64,000 bases of DNA, taken from NCBI RefSeq assembly GCF_000022565.1, contig NC_012483.1:248001-312000 (forward strand), written 5' to 3'. A program made the translations under genes and the position numbers. The stretch comes from Acidobacterium capsulatum ATCC 51196 (GTDB taxonomy: Bacteria; Acidobacteriota; Terriglobia; Terriglobales; Acidobacteriaceae). This document shows, in pieces, positions 28,832 to 37,021 of the stretch (the first letter of the stretch is position 1; every line of letters starts with the position of its first letter). Below the pieces are notes generated by a model. The model saw only the letters and a program-made list of their open reading frames with translations. It was not told where the DNA came from and did no database searches.

Positions 28832-30433
28832 GTGCTGAGCAGCAAAGTGCGGATAGCAGTGGGCTGTGGATTGATGGCGGCGATGGCGTGGGCGGGTGCC
28901 CCTTTGGCGCATGCCTCCAATGAGCTGGTGGTGAAGACAGAGAGCGGCAAGGTGCGCGGCGAGTGGAGCAGCGACCACATGGTGCGCAAGTTTCTTGGCA
29001 TTCCGTATGCGCAGCCGCCGGTGGGCAAGCTGCGCTGGCACGCTCCGCTTCCGGCGAAGCACTGGCATGGCGTGCGCGATGCTGTAGCCTTTGGCCCGCA
29101 CTGCACGCAGCCGGCGCTGTATGCCGACATGGTCTTTCGCGATCCCGGCAACAGTGAAGACTGCCTGTCGCTGAACGTGTGGGCGCCGCCCGCGAAGAAG
29201 CACGACAAGTTGCCGGTGATGGTGTGGATTTATGGCGGCGGATATATCACGGGCGGCACCTCGGAGCCGCGTCAGGATGGGACGAATCTCGCGCACAAAG
29301 GCGTGATTCTCGTCTCGATGAACTACCGCCTGGGCATCTTCGGCTTCTTTGCCGGCTCGGGTCTCGCCAAGGAGTCTCCGCACCACGCAGCCGGCAATTA
29401 TGGCCTGATGGACCAGAGCCTCGCGTTGCACTGGGTGCATGACAACATTGCCAAGTTTGGCGGCGACCCGAACAACGTAACGATTTTTGGCGAGTCGGCG
29501 GGATCGATGTCCGTGAGCACACAGATGGCGGCTCCATCATCGCAGGGCATGTTTGCGCGTGCTGCTGGCGAAAGCGGCGGTGCGTTTGGAAATCTGACCT
29601 ATCCCTCACTGGCCTCTGCCGAAAAGAAGGACGATGCCTTTATGCGGAAGGCATTCGGCACCGATGACATTGCCAAGCTGCGCAAAGTGAGCGCCGATGC
29701 TCTGCTCAAGGCAGAGGTAAATCCCGCATATGGCCGCGTCGGCTTCATGCCCGATATCGATGGCTGGTATCTGCCCCAGACCGTACCGGCGATTTTTGCC
29801 GAGGGCAAGCAGGCGCATGTTCCTCTGCTGGCAGGCTGGAACCGTGACGAGGGCAGCTTCAGCATGCTTGGGCATCCGCCGACCACGCTGGATTCCTTCG
29901 AAGCCTTTGCGCACAAAGCATTCGAGACGAACGCGGACGCCTTCCTGAAGGCTTATGCCGCCAGCAACGACCAGGAAGCGGCGCGCGCCCGGCTTGATTT
30001 TGCGGGTGACAACTTCATCGCTTACAGCACATGGGCCTGGATTGAAGGACAGGTGAAGACGGGCGATGCGCCGGTCTACCGCTATTACTTCGCGCTTGGC
30101 TCGCCGGGCGATATGGTGCATCCGGCCTCGCTGGGCGCCTTTCATTCCGATGACATCGAGTATGTCTTCGGCAACCTTGATTCGCGTCGTGGAGCGCACT
30201 GGCGTCCCGAGGACTACGCACTCTCCAATCAGATGCAGAACTACTGGACGGATTTTGCCAAGACGGGCGACCCCAATGGCTCGGGCCTGCCGCAGTGGCC
30301 GAAGTATGACGCGGCGGATAACTGGCAGGTGATGCACCTTGAGCCCGATGCTCATGCGGAACCGGCGCAACACCGGGACCGGTACGAGTTTCTGGAGAAG
30401 GTGTGGGGCAATCATCCCCGGTCAAATCAGTAG
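28832..30433 (+). CDS. Exported type-B carboxylesterase
   Basis: The 533-residue serine hydrolase has a signal peptide (VGCGLMAAMAWAGAPLAHA, cut near residue 28), the oxyanion motif YGGGYITGG and the nucleophile GESAG (220-224, S222). The Glu and His of the triad lie in the later YVFGNL-containing region as in other type-B esterases. GTG 28832 is preceded by GGAGGAG. It probably cleaves esters in the periplasm or outside the cell; the natural substrate is unknown. It follows lysA by 15 bp and ends at a bidirectional terminator. Confidence 0.88.
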   Translation: MLSSKVRIAVGCGLMAAMAWAGAPLAHASNELVVKTESGKVRGEWSSDHMVRKFLGIPYAQPPVGKLRWHAPLPAKHWHGVRDAVAFGPHCTQPALYADMVFRDPGNSEDCLSLNVWAPPAKKHDKLPVMVWIYGGGYITGGTSEPRQDGTNLAHKGVILVSMNYRLGIFGFFAGSGLAKESPHHAAGNYGLMDQSLALHWVHDNIAKFGGDPNNVTIFGESAGSMSVSTQMAAPSSQGMFARAAGESGGAFGNLTYPSLASAEKKDDAFMRKAFGTDDIAKLRKVSADALLKAEVNPAYGRVGFMPDIDGWYLPQTVPAIFAEGKQAHVPLLAGWNRDEGSFSMLGHPPTTLDSFEAFAHKAFETNADAFLKAYAASNDQEAARARLDFAGDNFIAYSTWAWIEGQVKTGDAPVYRYYFALGSPGDMVHPASLGAFHSDDIEYVFGNLDSRRGAHWRPEDYALSNQMQNYWTDFAKTGDPNGSGLPQWPKYDAADNWQVMHLEPDAHAEPAQHRDRYEFLEKVWGNHPRSNQ

Positions 30434-30464
30434 ATCAAATCAGGAACCGTTGCACGCACAGAAT

Positions 30465-30496
30465 GAAAAGCCCCGCGGACTCTCGCGGGGCTTTTC
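30465..30496. terminator. Bidirectional Rho-independent terminator
   Basis: GAAAAGCCCCGCG (30465-30477) and CGCGGGGCTTTTC (30484-30496) form a perfect 13-bp stem with a 6-base loop and A/T ends on both sides. It separates the carboxylesterase (+) from modC (-). Confidence 0.92.
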
Positions 30497-30509
30497 GTTT
30501 GCGCTTCAC

Positions 30510-31211
30510 TCACGACTGCAACTGCGTGAGCAACTGTGCGCGATGAGGAGCTAGCACTTCGCGCAAGGGGCCTCGAGCTGTGATTTGTCCGGCGTCGAGC
30601 AGGAGCGCTTGCGCGGGCAGGTTCCAGATTTCCGCGAGATCATGCGACACATAGAGCAGCGGGATGCCGCTGCGCTGCAGGCAGGCCACGATGGGTAGCT
30701 TGGCGGCGGCGTCGAGCGCGGCCAGCGGTTCATCGAGCAGCAGCAGGCGCGGGCGCGGGGCGAGCGCGCGGGCGATGGCGATGCGCTGTTTCTCTCCGCC
30801 GGAAAGCTGCGGCGGCTTGCGGTCGCGCAGGGCCTGGGCATCGACGAGCGCCAGCATTTCGTCGATGCGCTGCTCGCGTTCGGCGCGGTTGAGATGCCGG
30901 ATGCCAAAGGCGATATTCTGTGCCACCGTGCGATGCGGAAAGAGTGCGGCCCGCTGCGGCAGATAGCCGATGCCGCGTTGTCCTGCCGAGACATGGAGGC
31001 GTTGCTGCGTGTCGAGAAGCGTGCGTCCTTCGAGCGTGATGCGTCCCTCGCCCTCATGGTCGAGCCCGGCGATGAGGCGCAGCAGCGTACTCTTGCCCGC
31101 GGCGGAGGGTCCGAAGAGAACCGTCAACGGCGCGGTGAGTTCGAGAGCCACCTGCAACCGGAAATGAGGGAAGCGGCGGCTCAGGCGGGCCGTGAGCAGA
31201 GGCTCAGGCAT
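30510..31211 (-). CDS. modC: Molybdate ABC transporter ATPase, without TOBE domain
   Basis: The 233-residue ATPase energises molybdate uptake through ModB. It has Walker A FGPSAAGKST (33-42), signature LSGGEKQR (136-143), Walker B LLLLDE (156-161) and the switch His in YVSHD. ModC proteins usually carry a C-terminal TOBE/Mop domain and reach about 350 residues; here the chain stops after the ATPase core, and a TOBE domain is found instead in the first gene of the operon (32677-33078). ATG 31211 overlaps the modB end by 8 bases. Tungstate or sulfate specificity cannot be fully excluded. Confidence 0.85.
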   Translation of the reverse strand: MPEPLLTARLSRRFPHFRLQVALELTAPLTVLFGPSAAGKSTLLRLIAGLDHEGEGRITLEGRTLLDTQQRLHVSAGQRGIGYLPQRAALFPHRTVAQNIAFGIRHLNRAEREQRIDEMLALVDAQALRDRKPPQLSGGEKQRIAIARALAPRPRLLLLDEPLAALDAAAKLPIVACLQRSGIPLLYVSHDLAEIWNLPAQALLLDAGQITARGPLREVLAPHRAQLLTQLQS

Positions 31212-31899
31212 AGGAGGGCCTCGGCCGCGAACCGCGCCAGTAGACGGCGAGCAGCGCCAGCGTGGCCATCGCCAGCAGCACGAGCGAGGTGTGGTTGGCT
31301 TGCGTGTAGGCGAAGTCCTGCACCTGATCGTAGATGGCAATGGAGAGCGTGCGCGTCGCGCCGGGAATGTCGCCGCCGATCATGAGCACCACGCCAAATT
31401 CGCCAACGGTATGCGCGAAGACAAGTGTCACCGCCGTGAGTACAGAACGTCGCGAGAGCGGCAGCAGCAATTCGCGCAGAATGCGCAGGCGGCCGACGCC
31501 CAGCAGCGTGGCCTGCTCGGTGAGCGCGGGGTCGACGGCCTGAAAGCCGGCCACCAAAGGCTGCACGGCGAAGGGCAGGCTGTAGAGAACCGAGCCGATC
31601 ACGAGCCCCGAAAAGGTAAATGCCAGCGGATGCCCGGCCAGATGGGCAAGCATCCGCCCGAAAGCTGTGCGTGGGCCAAGCAGCACGAGCAGATAAAAGC
31701 CGAGCACCGTGGGCGGCAGCAGCAGCGGCAAGGCGCACAGCGCTTCCACTAATGCGCGGAGACGCGAAGACGTCGAGACGATCCAGAATGCGATGGCTGT
31801 GCCGAGCACGAGCAGAATGGCTGTGGTGACCGCGGCCAGACGCAGGGTGACCCAGAGCGCGGGCAGATCGAGCCACGGAGTGGAGGAAGCAGCGGTCAT
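31204..31899 (-). CDS. modB: Molybdate ABC transporter permease
   Basis: The 231-residue inner-membrane permease has five to six hydrophobic helices and the coupling-helix motif in TEQATLLGVGRLRILRELLLP, followed by HTVGEFGVVLMIGG, which is typical of ModB. It forms a dimer that works with ModC and ModA. Its ATG overlaps the modA stop in an ATGA junction and its end overlaps modC, so the operon is tightly coupled. Confidence 0.9.
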   Translation of the reverse strand: MTAASSTPWLDLPALWVTLRLAAVTTAILLVLGTAIAFWIVSTSSRLRALVEALCALPLLLPPTVLGFYLLVLLGPRTAFGRMLAHLAGHPLAFTFSGLVIGSVLYSLPFAVQPLVAGFQAVDPALTEQATLLGVGRLRILRELLLPLSRRSVLTAVTLVFAHTVGEFGVVLMIGGDIPGATRTLSIAIYDQVQDFAYTQANHTSLVLLAMATLALLAVYWRGSRPRPSYA

Positions 31900-32684
31900 G
31901 CTTGCGGCGGGTCCAGCCCGGCGCGGGCCAGTTGGGCGCGCGTGGAGGGTTCGGCGAGGAAGTGCAGAAACTGCTGCGCGGCCCGGGCGTGGGCTGCCCC
32001 CTGGATGGCGACCGCGCCCTGAATGAGAGGCGCGTAGTCCTGTTGCGGGACGCGCACAAAGTGGCCGGCGGCTCGCAGGCGCGGCGTCAAAGCTGAGGTG
32101 AGCGAGACGAAGCCGGCCTGCGCATTGCCTGAGGCTGCGTATTGCGCGGCCTGCGCGATATTTTCCGCGACGACCAGTTTGCCTTTCACCGCAGCCAGCA
32201 GGCCGGTATGGACGAGCGTCTCCTGTGCCGCTCGTCCGTAGGGCGCATGCAGCGGATTTGCGATGGCGATGGTGCGAACAGCAGAGGATCTGAGAGTGGC
32301 CAGCGAAAGCTTTGCCAGTCCTGAGTCGTTGCGCGTCCAGAGCACGAGTGTGCCCCGCGCGTAGGGCGTGGGATGAGCCGTGAGCCCGCGGCCACCGTCA
32401 ATGACGCGTTGCGGAAAAGCCATATCCGCGGCGAGAAATAGATCAAAGGGCGCGCCGTTGAGAATCTGCGTGGCGAGCACGGCGGAGGATTTGTAGGAGG
32501 TCTCGACCTCGATGCCGGTCTGTTTCTGAAACTGTTCGAGAAGCGGCGGCAGCACCGGTTCCAGGTCCGCAGCCGCGGCCAGGCGCAGCGTGCGCGGCGG
32601 TTGCGCTTGCGCCAGGCCCTGCAGCGAGAGCAGGGTTGCGCAAAAAAGAATGCTCAGCAGAACGCGACGCCATTTCTCAGACAC
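31896..32684 (-). CDS. modA: Periplasmic molybdate-binding protein
   Basis: The 262-residue solute-binding protein starts with a signal peptide (VLLSILFCATLLSLQGLAQA) and continues with the ModA pattern AAADLEPVLPPLLEQFQKQT, GAPFDLFLAADMAFPQ and VAENIAQAAQYAASGNAQAGF. It captures molybdate (or tungstate) for ModB/ModC. I start at GTG 32684, which overlaps the stop of the HTH-TOBE gene; the long frame up to 32846 lies entirely inside that gene and is a shadow. Confidence 0.88.
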   Translation of the reverse strand: MSEKWRRVLLSILFCATLLSLQGLAQAQPPRTLRLAAAADLEPVLPPLLEQFQKQTGIEVETSYKSSAVLATQILNGAPFDLFLAADMAFPQRVIDGGRGLTAHPTPYARGTLVLWTRNDSGLAKLSLATLRSSAVRTIAIANPLHAPYGRAAQETLVHTGLLAAVKGKLVVAENIAQAAQYAASGNAQAGFVSLTSALTPRLRAAGHFVRVPQQDYAPLIQGAVAIQGAAHARAAQQFLHFLAEPSTRAQLARAGLDPPQA

Positions 32685-33078
32685 GCAGCACCATGACCTC
32701 AGTGGATTTGATGAGCGCGGCAACGGTTTCTCCCACCTTGAGCTGCATTTCGCGCGCGGCATCGGCAGTGATGATGGAGTTGATGATCTGGCCGCCGATG
32801 GAGAGCTTGACCTGCGCGAGCAGGCCATCGATTTTGAGTTCGACAATGCGGCCCACGAGCTGATTGCGTCCGCTCAGGGTGCGCATCATCTCGCGCTTTG
32901 GGGTTTCGGGGCGCTTGGCCTTGTGCAGCAGAGAGTCGAGCTCCGATTCTGGAATGCGGTAGTGGCCACCGGGCGTTTTCACGGCTTTGATCTTGCCCCG
33001 GTAGATCCACTGCTTCATCGTGGGATAGGAGATTCCCAAACGCAGGGCGGCTTCGCGTGGTGAGAGAACGGCGGCCAT
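32677..33078 (-). CDS. HTH-TOBE molybdate-responsive regulator
   Basis: The 133-residue protein joins an excisionase/MerR-like DNA-binding domain (residues 1-55: LSPREAALRLGISYPTMKQW, then GGHYRIPESEL) to a single TOBE/Mop domain (about 68-133: NQLVGRIVELKIDGLLAQVK and GETVAALIKSTEVMVL). TOBE domains bind molybdate or tungstate, so this is probably a small ModE substitute that represses the operon when metal is plentiful. It is the first gene of the mod operon, overlaps modA by 8 bases, and has a direct repeat just upstream of its start. The gene is divergent from thrC. Confidence 0.85.
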   Translation of the reverse strand: MAAVLSPREAALRLGISYPTMKQWIYRGKIKAVKTPGGHYRIPESELDSLLHKAKRPETPKREMMRTLSGRNQLVGRIVELKIDGLLAQVKLSIGGQIINSIITADAAREMQLKVGETVAALIKSTEVMVLRV

Positions 33079-33081
33079 AGC

Positions 33082-33097
33082 TATACGAATTTATACG
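33082..33097 (-). promoter_or_regulatory. Candidate operator of the mod operon
   Basis: TATACG occurs twice with a 10-bp period (33082-33087 and 33092-33097; CGTATA-AATT-CGTATA on the minus strand), four bases upstream of the HTH-TOBE ATG. Direct repeats one helical turn apart suit side-by-side binding of small winged HTH proteins. The TA-rich core recalls the CG-TATA halves of ModE boxes. Confidence 0.45.
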
Positions 33098-33182
33098 CTA
33101 TTCCTTCGATGTTTAGAGCGGTTTTGCCTTGGGGAATAAAAGCGTACAGATGTTAGCCTGAAGATTCAACCCATACAACCGA

Positions 33183-34589
33183 ATGGATGAGATGACCCGA
33201 GAGCTTACAACAGAAGCCGAATGGATGCGTGCAGCCCACCAACTGCGTTGCACAGGATGCGGGCAGGTAACGCCGCCGGAAGAGATTGCGGGCGACTTTC
33301 GTTGCGCTGCCTGCGGAGAGCTGTTCGCCGTGGAGTATCCGGGCTGGGCTGGAGCAGCGCCGCCGAATCCCGGCGCACTGCGCTGGCTGTGGAAGGAACG
33401 GCGCAGCTCACTCGCCGCCGCCGACCAGAGCGGCGTCTGGCGCTTTCGCGAGCTGCTGCCGATTGTTCAGGAGCACGAGATTGTCACGCTGCGCGAGGGC
33501 AATACGCCTCTCTACCATCTGACGCAGAATGCCGAACGGCTTGCGCTGCCGGAACTCTATGCCAAGCATCAGGGCATGAATCCAACCGCGTCGTTCAAAG
33601 ACACGGGCATGACGGCGGCTCTGAGCGTGGCCAAGGCGCGCGGCTTTCGCTGGGTGGCCTGCGCCTCCACCGGCAACACTTCGGCGGCGATGGCGGCTTA
33701 CGCGGCGCGCGCGGGCATGCGCAGCCTGGTGCTGGTGCCCGATGGCAAGATCGCATGGAGCAAGTTGGCGCAGTCGATGGATTACGGCGCGCTGACGCTC
33801 CAACTGAAAACCGATTTTGACGGATGTGTCGCGGTGCTGCGTGAGGTGGTGCGGCGCGCTCCGGTGTATCTGCTGAATTCGGTCAATCCTTACCGCGTGG
33901 AAGGGCAGAAGACGCCGGCGATGGAAATCGTGGAGGCTCTGGACTGGCAGGCGCCGGAGCATGTGATTGTGCCGGGCGGCAACCTGGCGAATATCTCGGC
34001 GCTGGGCAAGGGCTTTGCAGAGATGCATGCGCTGGGGCTGCTGCCCGTGCTGCCGAAGCTGTCCGTGATTCAGGCCGAGGGCGCGAATCCGCTGGTGCGC
34101 ACCATGCATGAGTTCTCTGGAGAAAAGCTGGAGCCGGTGGAGGCGCAAACGCGCGCCACGGCGATCCGGATAGGAAACCCCGCCTCATGGAAAAAGGCGG
34201 TAGCTGTGCTGCGGGCCACGGGCGGTACGGTGGAGCAGGTTTCGGAAGCCGAAATTGCTCTGGCCAAGGCGCGGCTGGGCGCGGAAGGCATCGGCTGCGA
34301 GCCGGCTTCCGCGGTGACGCTGGCGGGCCTTGAAAAGATGCTCATCGCGGGCAAGGTGCAGCGGGGCGAACGCGTCGTGCTGCTGCTGACCGGGCACACG
34401 CTCAAGGATGCCGATTACACGATTGCTTATCATCGCGGCGAACTGCTGCGCGCTGACGAAGTAGCCGGGCCAGAGCAGGCTGCGCTGGCGCAGGCCATTC
34501 GAGACTCGCGCCGGGATGCTGTGGCCTGCGAGGCCAATGTGGACGCGGTGCTGCGGCTGCTGCATGCGCGCGACGGAGGGACGGCATGA
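33183..34589 (+). CDS. thrC: Threonine synthase
   Basis: The 468-residue PLP enzyme converts O-phosphohomoserine to threonine. A zinc-ribbon-like N-terminus (C23, C26, C41, C44) precedes the catalytic domain. The PLP lysine is in NPTASFKDTGM (K139), then CASTGNTSAAMAAYAAR and the phosphate-binding PGGNLANISA. No strong ribosome-binding site is seen; ATG 33192 is an alternative start. The stop overlaps the thrB start (ATGA), giving a coupled thrCB pair. Homoserine dehydrogenase is not in the window. Confidence 0.92.
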   Translation: MDEMTRELTTEAEWMRAAHQLRCTGCGQVTPPEEIAGDFRCAACGELFAVEYPGWAGAAPPNPGALRWLWKERRSSLAAADQSGVWRFRELLPIVQEHEIVTLREGNTPLYHLTQNAERLALPELYAKHQGMNPTASFKDTGMTAALSVAKARGFRWVACASTGNTSAAMAAYAARAGMRSLVLVPDGKIAWSKLAQSMDYGALTLQLKTDFDGCVAVLREVVRRAPVYLLNSVNPYRVEGQKTPAMEIVEALDWQAPEHVIVPGGNLANISALGKGFAEMHALGLLPVLPKLSVIQAEGANPLVRTMHEFSGEKLEPVEAQTRATAIRIGNPASWKKAVAVLRATGGTVEQVSEAEIALAKARLGAEGIGCEPASAVTLAGLEKMLIAGKVQRGERVVLLLTGHTLKDADYTIAYHRGELLRADEVAGPEQAALAQAIRDSRRDAVACEANVDAVLRLLHARDGGTA

Positions 34590-35515
34590 GTGCGACCGCA
34601 AGCGCAGGCCCGCTGCGGCTACGCGTTCCTGCGACATCGGCCAATCTTGGGCCGGGTTTTGACACGCTGGCGCTGGCGCTGGCGATGTATCTGGAGATCG
34701 AAGCGGAAACTGCGGAGCGGGATGGCATTGAAGCCACCGGCCGCAATGCGGACTTGTGCGGCGAGGTCGATGGCAACCTGATTCTGGCCACTTATCGCAC
34801 GCTCATGGAGCGGGAAGGCCGCACACCGTTGCCGTTGCAGATGCGGATGAAGAACGGCATTCCGCTGGGCATGGGCTGCGGCTCTTCGGCTGCGGCGCGC
34901 GTGGCCGGCGTGGCGCTGGCGGCTCACTTTGGAACGATGGGCTGGAGCCGGACGCGCATCTTCGAAGAGGCCGCAAGGCTCGAAGGGCATCCCGACAACG
35001 CAGCCTCCTGCGTGCTGGGCGGCTTCACGGTAAGTGGCGAGACTGCGGAGAAGTTTGTGGCCTCGCGCATCGCACCCTCTGAAGAATGGTGCGCGGTGAT
35101 GGCCATTCCGCCGGAACCGCTGGCGACGAGCGCCTCCCGTGGAGTGCTTCCGCTCGAGTACACGCGGGCCGACGCGGTGCGCAATCTGCAGTGTGTGGCG
35201 CTGCTGACGGCGGGGTTTGCTCAAGGGGATGAGGCGCTGGTGCGCGCGGGCATGCGCGACTGGCTGCATCAGCCTTACCGGGCCAGAGTGTGTCCGCTGC
35301 TGCCCCTGCTGCTGCCGCTGGCGGAGCATCCTTTGGTGATGGGCGTGGCGCTGAGCGGCGCGGGACCGTCTGTGCTGCTGATGTGCCAAAAAAAATTCGC
35401 CGACGAGGTGTGCGGCATGGTGCGCCAGCGTGCCGGGGAATCCACCGAGATTGCGATAACAGGATTGGATTCAGATGGATGCGAGGCGTCGAGTTACGAG
35501 ATACCACTCTGGTAA
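34586..35515 (+). CDS. thrB: Homoserine kinase
   Basis: The 309-residue GHMP-family kinase phosphorylates homoserine, the substrate-producing step for ThrC. Motifs are PATSANLGPGFDTLALAL near the N-terminus, the ATP-binding PLGMGCGSSAAA (93-104) and GVALSGAGPSVLLM near the C-terminus. Translation is coupled to thrC by an ATGA overlap, and a terminator follows about 90 bp after the stop. Confidence 0.93.
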   Translation: MSATASAGPLRLRVPATSANLGPGFDTLALALAMYLEIEAETAERDGIEATGRNADLCGEVDGNLILATYRTLMEREGRTPLPLQMRMKNGIPLGMGCGSSAAARVAGVALAAHFGTMGWSRTRIFEEAARLEGHPDNAASCVLGGFTVSGETAEKFVASRIAPSEEWCAVMAIPPEPLATSASRGVLPLEYTRADAVRNLQCVALLTAGFAQGDEALVRAGMRDWLHQPYRARVCPLLPLLLPLAEHPLVMGVALSGAGPSVLLMCQKKFADEVCGMVRQRAGESTEIAITGLDSDGCEASSYEIPLW

Positions 35516-35604
35516 TCAAACGTTTCATGACCAATGATTTCTTTACTCGCACGCCCAAGCTCACTATGTTTGGTTCGTGGGCAGTTCTGGGGGAGGGCTG
35601 CTCT

Positions 35605-35650
35605 AGCGCCCGTGACTTCACTTCGTGGAGTCCGGGCGCTTTGTATTTTC
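35605..35650 (+). terminator. Rho-independent terminator of thrCB
   Basis: AGCGCCCG-TGACTTCA (35605-35620) pairs with TGGAGTC-CGGGCGCT (35626-35640) around CTTCG, followed by TTGTATTTTC. It ends the thrCB transcript. Confidence 0.85.
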
Positions 35651-35728
35651 CGGCCAGGTTCTGACCGGAGTGGCCCCGGCTTCCGGGTTGCGACCTTTTG
35701 CGATAGGAATCATCTATTGATTTAGACT

Positions 35729-35755
35729 GCAGGGAGAAAATGATTTTCCCCCTGC
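35729..35755. promoter_or_regulatory. 27-bp near-perfect palindrome in the thioredoxin leader
   Basis: GCAGGGAGAAAAT (35729-35741) and ATTTTCCCCCTGC (35743-35755) pair with one mismatch around a single base. It lies 21 bp upstream of the trx ATG, just before the AAGGAGA ribosome-binding site. As DNA it could be an operator; as RNA the one-base centre makes a poor hairpin unless the middle A/T pairs open. Confidence 0.5.
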
Positions 35756-35776
35756 GTGACAGGAAGAAGGAGAGAC

Positions 35777-36109
35777 ATGGCGGGAGCTGGAGTGATTGAA
35801 GTCAACGACGCAACCTTCGAGCAGGAGGTGCTGCAGTCCGAACAGCCCGTTCTGGTAGATTTCTGGGCCGGATGGTGCGGTCCCTGCAAGGCACTGGCGC
35901 CGACCGTCGATGAAGTGGCCGCGCAGTACGCGGGCAAGCTGAAGGTCGCGAAGATGGATGTGGACCGCAACGCGTCCACCCCGATGCGCTATGGCATTCG
36001 CGGCATTCCCGCGCTGCTGATCTTCAAGGGCGGCAAGGTCGCCGATCAGATTGTGGGTTACGTGCCCAAGGACGTGATCGATCGCAGCCTCACCAAAGTG
36101 CTGGCATAA
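35777..36109 (+). CDS. trxA: Thioredoxin
   Basis: The 110-residue thioredoxin has the active site WAGWCGPCK (C34, C37), the buried Asp in VLVDFW and the cis-proline in RGIPALLIFKGGK. It reduces protein disulfides in the cytoplasm. ATG 35777 is preceded by AAGGAGA; a GTG 21 bases earlier overlaps that site. The gene is monocistronic, flanked by a leader palindrome and a terminator. It may supply electrons to the peroxiredoxin and OsmC-type proteins elsewhere in this region, but that is inference. Confidence 0.95.
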   Translation: MAGAGVIEVNDATFEQEVLQSEQPVLVDFWAGWCGPCKALAPTVDEVAAQYAGKLKVAKMDVDRNASTPMRYGIRGIPALLIFKGGKVADQIVGYVPKDVIDRSLTKVLA

Positions 36110-36135
36110 GCCGGAACAAGTGAACGAGTTCAAAT

Positions 36136-36166
36136 AAGGCCCGGAGAGCATATGCTTCCGGGCCTT
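36136..36166. terminator. Bidirectional terminator between trxA and lexA
   Basis: AAGGCCCGGA (36136-36145) pairs with TCCGGGCCTT (36157-36166); the loop itself contains the short palindrome AGCATATGCT. The two genes converge here. Confidence 0.85.
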
Positions 36167-36186
36167 ACTTGCGTCTGAAATCGAGC

Positions 36187-36789
36187 TTAGTATTTGCGCA
36201 GCATGCCGAGAACGCGGCCCTGAATGGCGACCTGCGCCGCCGGCACAATGATGGGGTTCATCTCGGCGTTGGAGGGCTGCAGGCGCACCATCGAGCCTTC
36301 GAGATAAAACCGCTTCAGCGTCGTTTCCGCGCCTCGCACCAGCGCGACGATGATCTCTCCCTGCCGGGCGGTATTGGTTCTTTCCACCAGCACATAGTCG
36401 CCATCCACGATGTGCTCATCGCGCATGGATTCGCCGTGTACCTGCAGAGCGAAGACCTCGCGATTCCCGATGATGTCTCCGAGCGAGATGCTTTCTGCAT
36501 TCTCGGCGGCTTCCACCGGACGGCCGGCGGCAATGCGGCCCATGAGCGGCAGGCGGTCCACGGAGCGGCCGCGGCTGCGGGGCGGCAGCACATCGAGCGA
36601 GCGGCTGCGATTGTGCGCCCGCGCCAGCAGCCCTTTGTTCTGCAGGTTGGTGATGTGCTTGTGGACGGTGGCGAGTGACTTCAGGTTGAGTCCGCGGGCA
36701 ATCTCCTCAAACGAGGGCGAATAGCCATTGCGCTGCACAAAGCCGGTGATGAAGTCGAGAACCTCTTTTTGACGCTTGGTCACAGCCAT
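36187..36789 (-). CDS. lexA: SOS-response repressor LexA
   Basis: The 200-residue repressor has an N-terminal winged HTH (NGYSPSFEEIARGLNLKSLA, 21-40), the self-cleavage site A88-G89 (GRIAAGRP) and the catalytic dyad S121 (HGESMRDE) and K159 (TTLKRFY). After RecA-stimulated cleavage it frees SOS genes. ATG 36789 gives the normal N-terminus. A GTTC-N7-GTTC element lies 15 bp upstream, pointing to autoregulation with a direct-repeat operator. The gene is monocistronic. Confidence 0.95.
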   Translation of the reverse strand: MAVTKRQKEVLDFITGFVQRNGYSPSFEEIARGLNLKSLATVHKHITNLQNKGLLARAHNRSRSLDVLPPRSRGRSVDRLPLMGRIAAGRPVEAAENAESISLGDIIGNREVFALQVHGESMRDEHIVDGDYVLVERTNTARQGEIIVALVRGAETTLKRFYLEGSMVRLQPSNAEMNPIIVPAAQVAIQGRVLGMLRKY

Positions 36790-36803
36790 GGCAGCAGTAT
36801 AGC

Positions 36804-36818
36804 GAACAAAAACCGAAC
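36804..36818 (-). promoter_or_regulatory. Candidate LexA box GTTC-N7-GTTC
   Basis: On the minus strand GTTC (36818-36815) and GTTC (36807-36804) are separated by seven bases. This is the operator form known from alphaproteobacterial LexA, not the CTGT-N8-ACAG palindrome of E. coli or the GAAC-N4-GTTC palindrome of Gram-positives. It lies 15 bp upstream of the lexA ATG. Confidence 0.65.
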
Positions 36819-37021
36819 AGGAAGCGAAATCTTTTCTGAAGGCTTTGAGTTGTACCTGAAAAGCCACTGCGGGAGAGCAGCGGCGGCATTTCCATTTTGG
36901 GAAGCGCCTGCAGGTGCAGTTTCAAACTGGGGCACGAGGTTAGATTCTGCGCGGGAATTGCTTGAGTGCAGGAGAAGAGTGAGCGAACGTAAGCCTGTCG
37001 GACGAAGACAGGAGAGCGGAC

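Noticed and set aside
32699-32846. N-terminal extension of modA
   Set aside because: It lies inside the HTH-TOBE gene in another frame; the signal peptide begins only at GTG 32684.
35641-35700. Second terminator after thrB
   Set aside because: The GACCGGAG/CTTCCGG pairing is short and imperfect, without a T-run; the hairpin at 35605 is enough.
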